Shown here one piece after another: positions 15,401 to 21,930 of a DNA stretch of 54,090 bases (positions are counted from its first letter, which is position 1; every line of letters starts with the position of its first letter). The stretch is taken from positions 1-54,090 of IMG/VR virus record IMGVR_UViG_3300021962_000142, one strand, 5' to 3'. A program made the translations under genes and the position numbers. The notes below the pieces were generated by a model. That model worked only from the letters and a program-made list of their open reading frames with translations. It had not been told where the DNA came from and searched no databases. The DNA is from a virus.

Positions 15401-16013
15401 GGGCGCGCGGAGCTGTGGTGGAGCCCGGCAGGCGAGCCACCGTTTCGCCGGGCAGGCCAATGGTGTCTACGGAGCGCGTCACCTCTTGGCCAAAGCCGCG
15501 CGCGGCATCTAGCCCCGGGTCACGGAGCAGCCCTGCCTTTCGCAACGGCACGCCAACGCCGCGCGTGAGCGCCCCGCGCCCAAGGATGGCGAATGGATTC
15601 AGGAACGTGAGCGGATCGGTGAGGACCTCGGCGGCCAAGCCGGCCCCAAAGTTCGCATACGTATCTTCCTCGCCCACTAGCCCGTACTGGCGCAGAAGAT
15701 CACGGCCTGACACGCGCTCGTCAGAGAATGCACTAAGCGGTCGCCCGGCCAAGATGCCGCGGACGATAGCACCAGGCGTGTCCAGAATGGTGCCGGCGAG
15801 CTGAAGGCCGGACATGCCAGTCTCGGCCAGATTGCGCAGCAGGGAGCTGCGTTGCTCCTCTGGCATGAGATCGCTCAGCCGCGGCTGCCGTCTGGCAACC
15901 GGCATGCCGTACTCATCGACTTCGTCCTCTTCGGCCGGCAGCATGCCCAGTTGGGCCTGTTGCGCTAGAACGCCATAGGGATCGTAGTAGTCATAGAGTG
16001 GTGAGCGTGCCAT
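12405..16013 (-). CDS. Large internal-virion-type protein (1202 residues)
   Basis: The largest gene of the window and the last of the late module. There are no enzyme motifs. It has amphipathic and small-residue segments that may insert in membranes (FGAGLAAEVLTDPLTFLNPF; ALAWPSFHTRNLYSNAVAML) and long charged helical regions. The 'WPSFHTRN' block resembles large ejection or internal virion proteins of environmental podoviruses. It lies next to other virion-associated, Gln-rich proteins. By analogy it could be released with the DNA to form a channel through the cell envelope. The tail is basic (ARRARQRDRQQEAM). Confidence 0.6.
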   Translation of the reverse strand: MARSPLYDYYDPYGVLAQQAQLGMLPAEEDEVDEYGMPVARRQPRLSDLMPEEQRSSLLRNLAETGMSGLQLAGTILDTPGAIVRGILAGRPLSAFSDERVSGRDLLRQYGLVGEEDTYANFGAGLAAEVLTDPLTFLNPFAILGRGALTRGVGVPLRKAGLLRDPGLDAARGFGQEVTRSVDTIGLPGETVARLPGSTTAPRAPSGVREYLRSLTPERAFAEAAQWMTPDELRDARALFEAAGGRMDDTGGAAALMSFKVPGTSIQYDITGGAFGDALARGLDQAGEWSKRAPVLGPLTRGAAAAFDSSVGYTLDPDVQMAHRRAFAQWRRNEERLRREFGRLERDALGVQMPETITLDGEQVPLPEQFRGGFASQDFQNALADWLESPGLRARDGALSIPGSPSMAKTSGDAVADYLLENIPEFRAVREAFASLPEEARQAASRRGLRLPEWVSRAADTQFFPRQTVWFGQEDLLPEQIARTPSAYTRGERLFGVTDNLGRSREMYTDIPGGRRTFRAMTGGPTARQLQDDLLRANNEEVPGIIDAWFDANDIERPYTRIARNAAGQTTEEGLRQANNLKVQLADFIRGLDRKYAEQGVGVFDTPVFTDALRYATGQGRVAAFGDELITELGRAAQDIRAPLVEGGTAVPLARAAEDLGFDANLFAERWRRSGRGDIAQFSIDKRTLAALKALNQTTRLGLPESGALRGLDAFTRLFKTTALAWPSFHTRNLYSNAVAMLAGESSPRAMRQAYQATRGNLGPIAEFLADAPIYSALTPEERIARFGEDAAAAGVGMGNVFDDLTAVPEQRFARLTPGLSPENDIAAAARGLLPQAGRTWRQYFRDLGTIRGVGINRPASETRNPLLRLNEAVGNTVEDTTRLSMFADLLRQGYSATQAGDMVRRALIDYSPSAYSAVERDFLKRAVPFYSFQKGMFPSIAENLLYRPGGVQGQSVRVVSRASEPTEENFVPERFRRSSAIPLPFSPREGVQRYLTRLDLPWEGTFNLLTPGVGGSTYTALGDTLQETASNLLGQTNPLFKAPLEYVTDRQLYSGARLSDAYSVLENQGVPGGRDLEQFIMNFVPFGSRGLGLYRQLVDDRLTMPDRLAKAGINVFSGFGLTDIDSDAARERAARNMLQQMLADTPGVRTYENLTLDDAALERLSPQQRDSYLLYRIVQSEAARRARQRDRQQEAMAVLAR

Positions 16014-16016
16014 GCG

Positions 16017-17588
16017 TTACTTTGGGCCATACTCTGGATAGTCAATGTCGCCATAAAAGAAATTGTAAAGTCCAGAGATCGGCCCGCTGCGACCTTGCGG
16101 CCCAAATGCCTGCATCGGAGAGAGTCCGTAGTCCTGGACTAAACGCTGCCTCACGGCAGGGTCTGTCACGCCGATGGATTGCAGGGTGGCGTCCATGCGA
16201 ATGGCATCTGACGGATAGAAGCCAGTCCAAGAATCGTCGGAGTCCAAGGCGATCTTTGCCAATGTGGCTTCGGCGGCGGGCGTAGAAAAATTACCGTCAA
16301 GCAAATCTTCGACGCCTGGGCCGTAACGCGCCGCCAGCCGCTGACGCTCAAGTAATTGTTGCTGCTCGTCACGCTGCTCCTGCTTCATCTGCTCGCCGCG
16401 TTCTAAAGCAGCCGCTTCATTCGATACCCTTTGCCGCTCAGTGTCGGCGCGCTGCTGGGCAATTGCACCCTCCTGCCTGGCGCGTTCTGCTTCTAGGCGA
16501 AGTTTTTCTAGACCCTCTGCCGCCGCGGCCTGCTGTGCAATTCCTTGCTGCTGAAGTTGCGCCCATCCCAACTGTCGCTTGTCTTGGTCTGCCGTAAAGT
16601 CAGCCGGCGTTTGTCCAGAGCTGCCAACCATGGCGCGCGCCATCACCATCCGCTGCCAATCGTTCAGGTCGTCACGCCCCAAGTATTCCATTGGGTTGTT
16701 GCGGAGCTGCGCGCGGCGAGTGATGATGTCTCTCGCCTCTGCCTTCTGCTTGGCGCGGCGGTCAACGCCGCCACTGTTGGCCATGAGGTCACGGGTGGCC
16801 GCGTCCATTACGTGGCCAATGCCACGCGGTGTGAGCAGGCCGTCAGGTCCGACCAAGGCGTCGGCGCCATGGCCAAGGCCCGGCACTGGCGCGCCGACTG
16901 ACGCGCCACCTCCGGCACCGGCCATATCGCTATCGGATGGGCTGACCTCACCCAATGCTTTTTCGTAGGCCTCGTATGCCACGTTGTAGGGCACACCCAA
17001 CTGGTCGGCGAGACGCTCCACGCGCTGGCGGGTGGCTGCGCCCGTGGACGCCTGCCTGCGAGCGCCTGCGCGGGACTGCACGCGGTTAGCCAGTTGCTCC
17101 GGCGTTGGGCTGTCGCTCATGTAGCCGAACTGCTGTTCTTGGCGGGCGTTGCTCTCTTCCTGCAATCGCACTCGCTCGGCCTCACGCGCCGCTGCCTGCG
17201 CTGCATTAATGTCACCGAGACGGTAGTACTGCTTCCCAGCAGCGTTTTCGTAGACAGGGACTTCAACGCCGTCGATCGTCTGGGTTCGCCCGGGCAGCCG
17301 CCCGAAGCCAACGCCGGTCTTCAGTGGAATCCCGCTGTCAAATTCAGGGGCACCACCAGCCATCGGCTCGGGCGTGATTGGCGTGGCTGCTGCGTCTAGC
17401 GGGTCAGGGATGTCGCCAACTCTCGGCAGCGATACGGCTGGCGTCGCACTGGTCGCATACGGATCGGTGCCTATGCCGCGCTGCCACAGCACCGCCCGCG
17501 CGTAGCGACGCGCGCCAGGGTCGGCGGGAATAGTGCCGTTCGCAATGGCAGTGAGTCGCTCAGTCGAAACGTCGTCAAACTCGTTCAT
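16017..17588 (-). CDS. Virion-associated coiled-coil protein
   Basis: A 523-residue protein with no recognised family. The N-terminal half is low in regular motifs. Residues about 330-420 are a long Gln/Glu/Arg-rich coiled coil (EGLEKLRLEAERARQEGA..., KQEQRDEQQQLLERQRL). The C-terminus is aromatic and acidic (YNFFYGDIDYPEYG). Its start overlaps the upstream gene's stop. Its position between the large internal protein and other structural genes suggests a second internal virion or ejection protein. Confidence 0.5.
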   Translation of the reverse strand: MNEFDDVSTERLTAIANGTIPADPGARRYARAVLWQRGIGTDPYATSATPAVSLPRVGDIPDPLDAAATPITPEPMAGGAPEFDSGIPLKTGVGFGRLPGRTQTIDGVEVPVYENAAGKQYYRLGDINAAQAAAREAERVRLQEESNARQEQQFGYMSDSPTPEQLANRVQSRAGARRQASTGAATRQRVERLADQLGVPYNVAYEAYEKALGEVSPSDSDMAGAGGGASVGAPVPGLGHGADALVGPDGLLTPRGIGHVMDAATRDLMANSGGVDRRAKQKAEARDIITRRAQLRNNPMEYLGRDDLNDWQRMVMARAMVGSSGQTPADFTADQDKRQLGWAQLQQQGIAQQAAAAEGLEKLRLEAERARQEGAIAQQRADTERQRVSNEAAALERGEQMKQEQRDEQQQLLERQRLAARYGPGVEDLLDGNFSTPAAEATLAKIALDSDDSWTGFYPSDAIRMDATLQSIGVTDPAVRQRLVQDYGLSPMQAFGPQGRSGPISGLYNFFYGDIDYPEYGPK

Positions 17589-18838
17589 CCAACCCTCCGG
17601 CCAGCGGTCCTGTTGTTCACCATCTGGTCGCCCAAGGCGTTGAGCCGCGCAATCTCTCGCATCATTGCCTGGGCCTGCGGCACCTCGCCGCCGGCGCGTC
17701 GGCGCATGTCGTTCAGCTCCTGCGTCAGTCGCAGAGCTTGGTTATGCGGGTCGGTGCGTGGCTGCGGATCGAAGCCCGGAGCGTTACGCTGCCGATTGCT
17801 TTCTGCCAGCAGGCGATTGATCTCAGCCATCATGGCCTTCGCCTGTGGCACTTCTCCACCAGCAGCGCGTCGCATGTCGTTGAGCTGCTTAATCATTGCG
17901 TGGGCGCGCTCACGCGGCCCCATTACTGGCGCGGCGGTCTCACGCGCATCCCTCACGGGCGCGGCTGGCTCACTGATTGGCGGTTCCTCCTCAGTGGCGA
18001 CGGCCGGTGGAGGAGATGTCTCGGCCTTCAGGTCAGCCGTGCCGGCAGTGCTGGTCAGCGCAGGCTCGTCATCATCACGCTGCGTGGCGACATACAGACC
18101 GCCACCAGCAGCCGCCGCTGCGGCGGCTGGCTTCCAATTGAAACCCCGGCGCGGAGGCTCGGCATCAATGACGCGGATGCGAGGAAGGCCGCTGTCCACC
18201 TCCCCCTCCAGCCGACGCGGAGGGTCCTGCCACACGCGGTAACGCGGACGCGGGCCGGGCAATCCGGGGAGATCAACGTCGGTAGACAGTGCGCGGTCAA
18301 ACTGCTCCGCAATTGCACCTTGCGCTGGCGTCATGGCACGCTGCGATGGCACCATGCCTCCGGGTGCTGGAAGGCCGCGCAGCGGAGCAGGGATCATGTC
18401 AGTGGTCGGCCCGCCGTATGGAGAGCCGACAGGCACACCAGAACCGCTGCGAGTCGCCGGGATCAGCGCGCGGATTTCGTCCTCGGGGCTGCGCATGGGC
18501 AGCTCTAGCTGGCGTGCGGACTCGGTCGGCGCATCCAGCTTGGCCGCCATCTCGCCGACCGGGATGTACTCTTCGTCGCCGGCCCGCCATGCCTCCACTT
18601 GGCGAGCAGACTCAGGGTCCACCTTGCGCAGCGATCGCATGCCCTTGGGGCTCGTCACGCGGTCGCCCTGAGAGACAATCCAGCGGTACGCCTCCAGCAT
18701 GGCCTCTTGGTCGCCGGCCTCAATGCCACGCACCAAGTCAGGCCGCGCGCGTGAGAGCGCGGGCATGTTCTTGCCAAGTTGTTCCGTGAACTGGAGGCTG
18801 CCCAAGAAACGGGAAACGCCCTCGGATTTACCGGCCAT
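17585..18838 (-). CDS. Virion-associated protein with two helical repeats
   Basis: A 417-residue protein. The helical N-terminal domain (about 1-130) is followed by a Pro/Arg-rich linker, then an Ala/Gly stretch (AAAAAAGGGLYVATQ, about 235-250) that may be a membrane segment. After it come two C-terminal repeats of roughly 35 residues built on LNDMRRxAGGEVPQAxAMM. The repeat pair and the membrane-like segment suit an ejected virion protein that assembles through its C-terminus. No family recognised. Confidence 0.5.
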   Translation of the reverse strand: MAGKSEGVSRFLGSLQFTEQLGKNMPALSRARPDLVRGIEAGDQEAMLEAYRWIVSQGDRVTSPKGMRSLRKVDPESARQVEAWRAGDEEYIPVGEMAAKLDAPTESARQLELPMRSPEDEIRALIPATRSGSGVPVGSPYGGPTTDMIPAPLRGLPAPGGMVPSQRAMTPAQGAIAEQFDRALSTDVDLPGLPGPRPRYRVWQDPPRRLEGEVDSGLPRIRVIDAEPPRRGFNWKPAAAAAAAGGGLYVATQRDDDEPALTSTAGTADLKAETSPPPAVATEEEPPISEPAAPVRDARETAAPVMGPRERAHAMIKQLNDMRRAAGGEVPQAKAMMAEINRLLAESNRQRNAPGFDPQPRTDPHNQALRLTQELNDMRRRAGGEVPQAQAMMREIARLNALGDQMVNNRTAGRRVG

Positions 18839-19086
18839 TACTTCTTTCCTTTCGGCTTGGGAACCTCTGGCAGCTCTTCGTCGTCGTCCGGCATGTCGTC
18901 GTCTTCGACTTGCGGCGTATTGGGCTTGCCGTGCATCTCCTCGTCCAAATCCGCCAAGTCGTTCTTGCTGCCAATCTTGGACAAGAGCTTGCGTTCCTCG
19001 GACTCATTGGCAGACAGCAACTGCTGCACAAGGCGCTTCAGCGCGGCGTTGGTGAGGTCGTCCAGACCAAGGTCTATGCGGCTCAT
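18838..19086 (-). CDS. Small acidic phage protein (82 residues)
   Basis: The helical N-terminus (DDLTNAALKRLVQQLLSAN) is followed by a strongly acidic stretch (VEDDDMPDDDEELPEVP) and a basic end (KPKGKK). Start and stop overlap both neighbours. The distribution resembles a small assembly or chaperone factor for the virion genes around it, but there is no motif to support a function. Confidence 0.5.
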   Translation of the reverse strand: MSRIDLGLDDLTNAALKRLVQQLLSANESEERKLLSKIGSKNDLADLDEEMHGKPNTPQVEDDDMPDDDEELPEVPKPKGKK

Positions 19087-19499
19087 TAGCTCAATAACCC
19101 TCCAAGAAGACTGCCTGCAAAGTTCATCACGGCCTGCTGCCGCTGGAGCTGTGCCATTTGCTGTGCGTAGGAATCCTGCTGCTGGAGTCCGGCCAACGCT
19201 TGGGCGTTGCGCTCCTGTGCCTGCTGGCCTTGCAGGAGAAGGTTGGCGTTGTAGGACTGGTCGTCCATCGCCCCTTGGTAAGCAGCGGCCATGCCATCTG
19301 CCATGGCCTGTGCGGCGTTGATGCCTGCTTGGTTCCGCTGTGCCGCACCGCGGCTGAAGCCGGCGCGGTCCAACTGCTTCACTTGGAACCGTGGGTCACC
19401 CATGGATAAGGCTTGGGCAAGCTGACTATTGAAAGCGCCGCCCATTTGGCGGTCGCTGTAGCCGGCGGGGAATTGGCGCCCAAGGGTGACTTGGTTCAT
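19086..19499 (-). CDS. Gln/Ala-rich virion protein, 137 residues
   Basis: Helical and Gln-rich. NQAGINAAQAMADGMAAAYQ leads into repeated Gln/Ala helices and ends NFAGSLLGGLLS, a small hydrophobic C-terminus. I recall similar short proteins in environmental podovirus structural modules. The following gene (113 residues) has the same composition and ends in ILGGLLR, so the two may be ancient paralogues. It probably belongs to the virion interior or tail. Confidence 0.5.
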   Translation of the reverse strand: MNQVTLGRQFPAGYSDRQMGGAFNSQLAQALSMGDPRFQVKQLDRAGFSRGAAQRNQAGINAAQAMADGMAAAYQGAMDDQSYNANLLLQGQQAQERNAQALAGLQQQDSYAQQMAQLQRQQAVMNFAGSLLGGLLS

Positions 19500-19837
19500 C
19501 GCAGCAGCCCCCCAAGGATGTCACCCTGGAGACCCAGCATGGCTTGCAGTCGGCTGTTCTGGAGGCCGGTCTGGTTCTGTCGGTCTTGGCTGAGCTGCTG
19601 GAGCCCAGCCAAGGCGGTCTGCATTTCTGCTTGCTGCTGCTGGGTGGCGTAGCTGTCCTGCATCTGCTGGGCGTAGCGGCTCATGTCCACGCCCCGCCGC
19701 GCCATCAGGCCCTGCATCACATCTTGGTGGTTTGGTCCATACTGCTGGTAGGGCGACTGCATGCCCTGCATCTGCTGGAGGAGCCCAGCGGTCTGCGGTG
19801 GTCGGTTTTGAATGCCTGTCTGGTACTGAGCGTTCAT
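19496..19837 (-). CDS. Gln-rich virion protein, 113 residues
   Basis: Gln, Met and Leu rich with a RYAQQMQDSYATQQQQAEMQ helix and a C-terminus (LQGDILGGLLR) like that of the next gene downstream. The stop overlaps the start of that gene and its own start overlaps the upstream stop. Presumed structural from context and composition only. Confidence 0.45.
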   Translation of the reverse strand: MNAQYQTGIQNRPPQTAGLLQQMQGMQSPYQQYGPNHQDVMQGLMARRGVDMSRYAQQMQDSYATQQQQAEMQTALAGLQQLSQDRQNQTGLQNSRLQAMLGLQGDILGGLLR

Positions 19838-21135
19838 CCGCGCCTCATCATGGGGATGCGTCGCTCCGCTGCTCGCACGGCCGGCAGGCGGCTGTAGTAC
19901 GCAGCGGCATATGGCGAGCTGGCCATGTCACTGGAGGCCCAGCCACCTCGCAGGGACTGGAGCTGACGGTTCTGCTGCGCCGCCTCAATGGCGGTCGGCT
20001 CCATGCGCCGCATCAGTTGCATCACTCCATCCATGCCTGTGCGGTTGGCGTTGTCCATGCCGCTGCCGATCTGCCCGGCCAGTCCGGCAAGCGCGCCAAG
20101 GCCGCTGCCGTAGTCGCCGCTCATGCGGTCGCCAACGTCACGGATGTCCCGGCCGGACTCACGGAACCCCTGCGTCGCTCGGTCCAGATAACTGCCAAAA
20201 TTGGGGCGGTTCTGTGACACGTTGCCGTAGAAGTCCGTCATGCCCTGACGCATGTTGCCTGCCCCCTCACGGCCCATCGCCAGCATGCCAAGCAGCCCCT
20301 GGCCAAACATGTTGCTGTAGTCTTGGCGATACAGGTCCTGCTGCCGATCCATCCGATCACGGGCGTCCGTGTCCGCGGATGCGAGCTGCGACAGGATGCC
20401 GCCGTCCATAATGTCGTTGCGGTAGCCGCTGAGATCGGTGCCGCCACCTCCAATGCCACCGCCCCCGTCGCCGCCCATGCTGTAGCTGCCGCTCGCCACT
20501 GGGCCGCTTGGGCTAGTGGCGCTGAACGTATTCCCACCGCCACCACCGCCGCCGAAATCGAACTGCATATTGCCCACGGCATCCGCAGCACCCAGGCGAG
20601 CCAACGCATTCAGGCGCTGCTGGCCGTACTGACTGACGGCGCTCTGGTTGCTGCCCTGCATGCCGGCGAGGGCCTGCTGATATCCCGCCTGGCCTTGGCC
20701 CATGGATGCGGCCAGTGCGTTGCCCATGCCGCCGGCCGACGCCAGTGCTTGGGTCCACATGTTTGCCAGGCCGGTCTGGTTACTCCCTGCCGCAGCGGCG
20801 AGCGAGTTGTAGTAACCAGTGCTATCGTTCGCCGCCGCAGAGGCGAGATTGCCAAGCGTGTTGCCGTAGGCGCCATAGTTCTGAGCCATGGCCCCGCCCA
20901 GCCCGGCCAAAGCCTGCGACTGCTGGCCTGTCATGCCGCCGATGGCCTGACCAATGCCAGCCAGACCGCCGGCCATGGAGCCGTAATTCTGGGAGGTGGA
21001 TTGAAGCATCTGCCCCGGGAGCTGGTACAGCGCGCCGCGTGGGTCCGGGAACTGCTGCTGCTGCGGGGCAAAATGCGTGACCTGCCCGCCCGGGAAGGCA
21101 TTGGTAATCCCGCCTTGGTGAATCGCTGCTGGCAT
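19834..21135 (-). CDS. Gly/Ala/Gln-rich structural protein
   Basis: A 433-residue low-complexity protein. Repeated short helices rich in Gly, Ala, Ser, Asn and Gln (GLAGIGQAIGGMTGQQSQAL, SAAANDSTGYYNSLAAAAG) surround a glycine cluster (FGGGGGGGNTF) near residue 200. A second part is more charged (DTDARDRMDRQQDLYRQD). It resembles internal virion or tail-associated proteins of other podoviruses by composition only. The ATG at 21135 lies in a short intergenic gap after the fibre gene. Confidence 0.5.
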   Translation of the reverse strand: MPAAIHQGGITNAFPGGQVTHFAPQQQQFPDPRGALYQLPGQMLQSTSQNYGSMAGGLAGIGQAIGGMTGQQSQALAGLGGAMAQNYGAYGNTLGNLASAAANDSTGYYNSLAAAAGSNQTGLANMWTQALASAGGMGNALAASMGQGQAGYQQALAGMQGSNQSAVSQYGQQRLNALARLGAADAVGNMQFDFGGGGGGGNTFSATSPSGPVASGSYSMGGDGGGGIGGGGTDLSGYRNDIMDGGILSQLASADTDARDRMDRQQDLYRQDYSNMFGQGLLGMLAMGREGAGNMRQGMTDFYGNVSQNRPNFGSYLDRATQGFRESGRDIRDVGDRMSGDYGSGLGALAGLAGQIGSGMDNANRTGMDGVMQLMRRMEPTAIEAAQQNRQLQSLRGGWASSDMASSPYAAAYYSRLPAVRAAERRIPMMRRG

Positions 21136-21171
21136 GGGTGTCTCCTACCTACTAATGTCCGGTTGCGTGGC

Positions 21172-21930
21172 TCAGGGCGTCAGGACGGTGGCGGTGCCCG
21201 TGATTCCCTCAACAAATTGCACGTAGTCGGCAAAGCCAAAAGTCGGCACAAACGACGCCGATATTGACCCGTCGTCGGCGCAGGACACGTTGATGGTCCC
21301 GCCATTCATGTAGCGGAGCAGGCCATAGCCAACGTTCAGACCTTTGACGAATTTAATCTCCTTCGACCGCTGGTTTCCCGGGTCGCCAATCACCACAACC
21401 GTGGTGACCCCCGGAGGGCCAGCCGGCCCATCCAAGCCGTCCCGGCCGTCAGCGCCGTCCTGGCCGGGAGGTCCAGCCGGGCCGACGATGCTCAGCCCAT
21501 CACGCCCGTCACGGCCGTCCCGGCCGGGATCGCCAGTGTCGCCCTTCTCGCCAGGGTCACCCTGCTGACCGGGAGGGTTGTTAATCAGATTGATGATCGT
21601 CTGATTGCCTTCGTTGAAGACATTCGTTGTGTTGATGTCACCAAGGCGGATGGTGCTGAAGTCACGGTTGTCGTTGTAGGAGAAGTCGTTGAAGACGTTC
21701 TCATCGCCGTAGTTGATGACGTTGTTGTACTCGTTCCAACTCCAATAGTCGCCGTTGTACATGCCGCCGCCGGCTCCGAACTGCGGCATGGTGGGCGCCA
21801 GATTCACTGGGCCGCGGTGCTGGAGCGGCTGATTGCAGTTGCCGAGAACCTGCATGAGCGAGCGCAGGTCGTTCTGGTTCAGGGTGTTTCCCAGCGAACG
21901 CGCTAACGCCGGCATGAGCTGTGTGAGCAT
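21172..21930 (-). CDS. Tail fibre with collagen-like Gly-X-Y repeats
   Basis: A 252-residue protein. The Asn/Asp/Tyr-rich N-terminal region is followed by about 20 Gly-X-Y triplets (residues about 120-180, e.g. GDPGEKGDTGDPGRDGRDG), interrupted once by LSIV. A β-rich C-terminal domain follows. Collagen-like triplets form trimers in phage fibres. The gene overlaps the upstream tail gene by one base. A receptor-binding or spacer fibre is likely. Confidence 0.75.
   Translation of the reverse strand: MLTQLMPALARSLGNTLNQNDLRSLMQVLGNCNQPLQHRGPVNLAPTMPQFGAGGGMYNGDYWSWNEYNNVINYGDENVFNDFSYNDNRDFSTIRLGDINTTNVFNEGNQTIINLINNPPGQQGDPGEKGDTGDPGRDGRDGRDGLSIVGPAGPPGQDGADGRDGLDGPAGPPGVTTVVVIGDPGNQRSKEIKFVKGLNVGYGLLRYMNGGTINVSCADDGSISASFVPTFGFADYVQFVEGITGTATVLTP

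Noticed and set aside
13335-15512. A 725-codon open frame on the plus strand, antisense to the large virion gene
   Set aside because: GC-rich DNA gives long open antisense frames. The product has no motifs or fold-like pattern, there is no ribosome site, and the minus-strand gene is continuous and coherent.
20323-21267. A 314-codon plus-strand frame opposite the Gly/Ala-rich virion gene
   Set aside because: Shadow of a low-complexity, GC-rich gene. Ala/Arg/His-rich without motifs.
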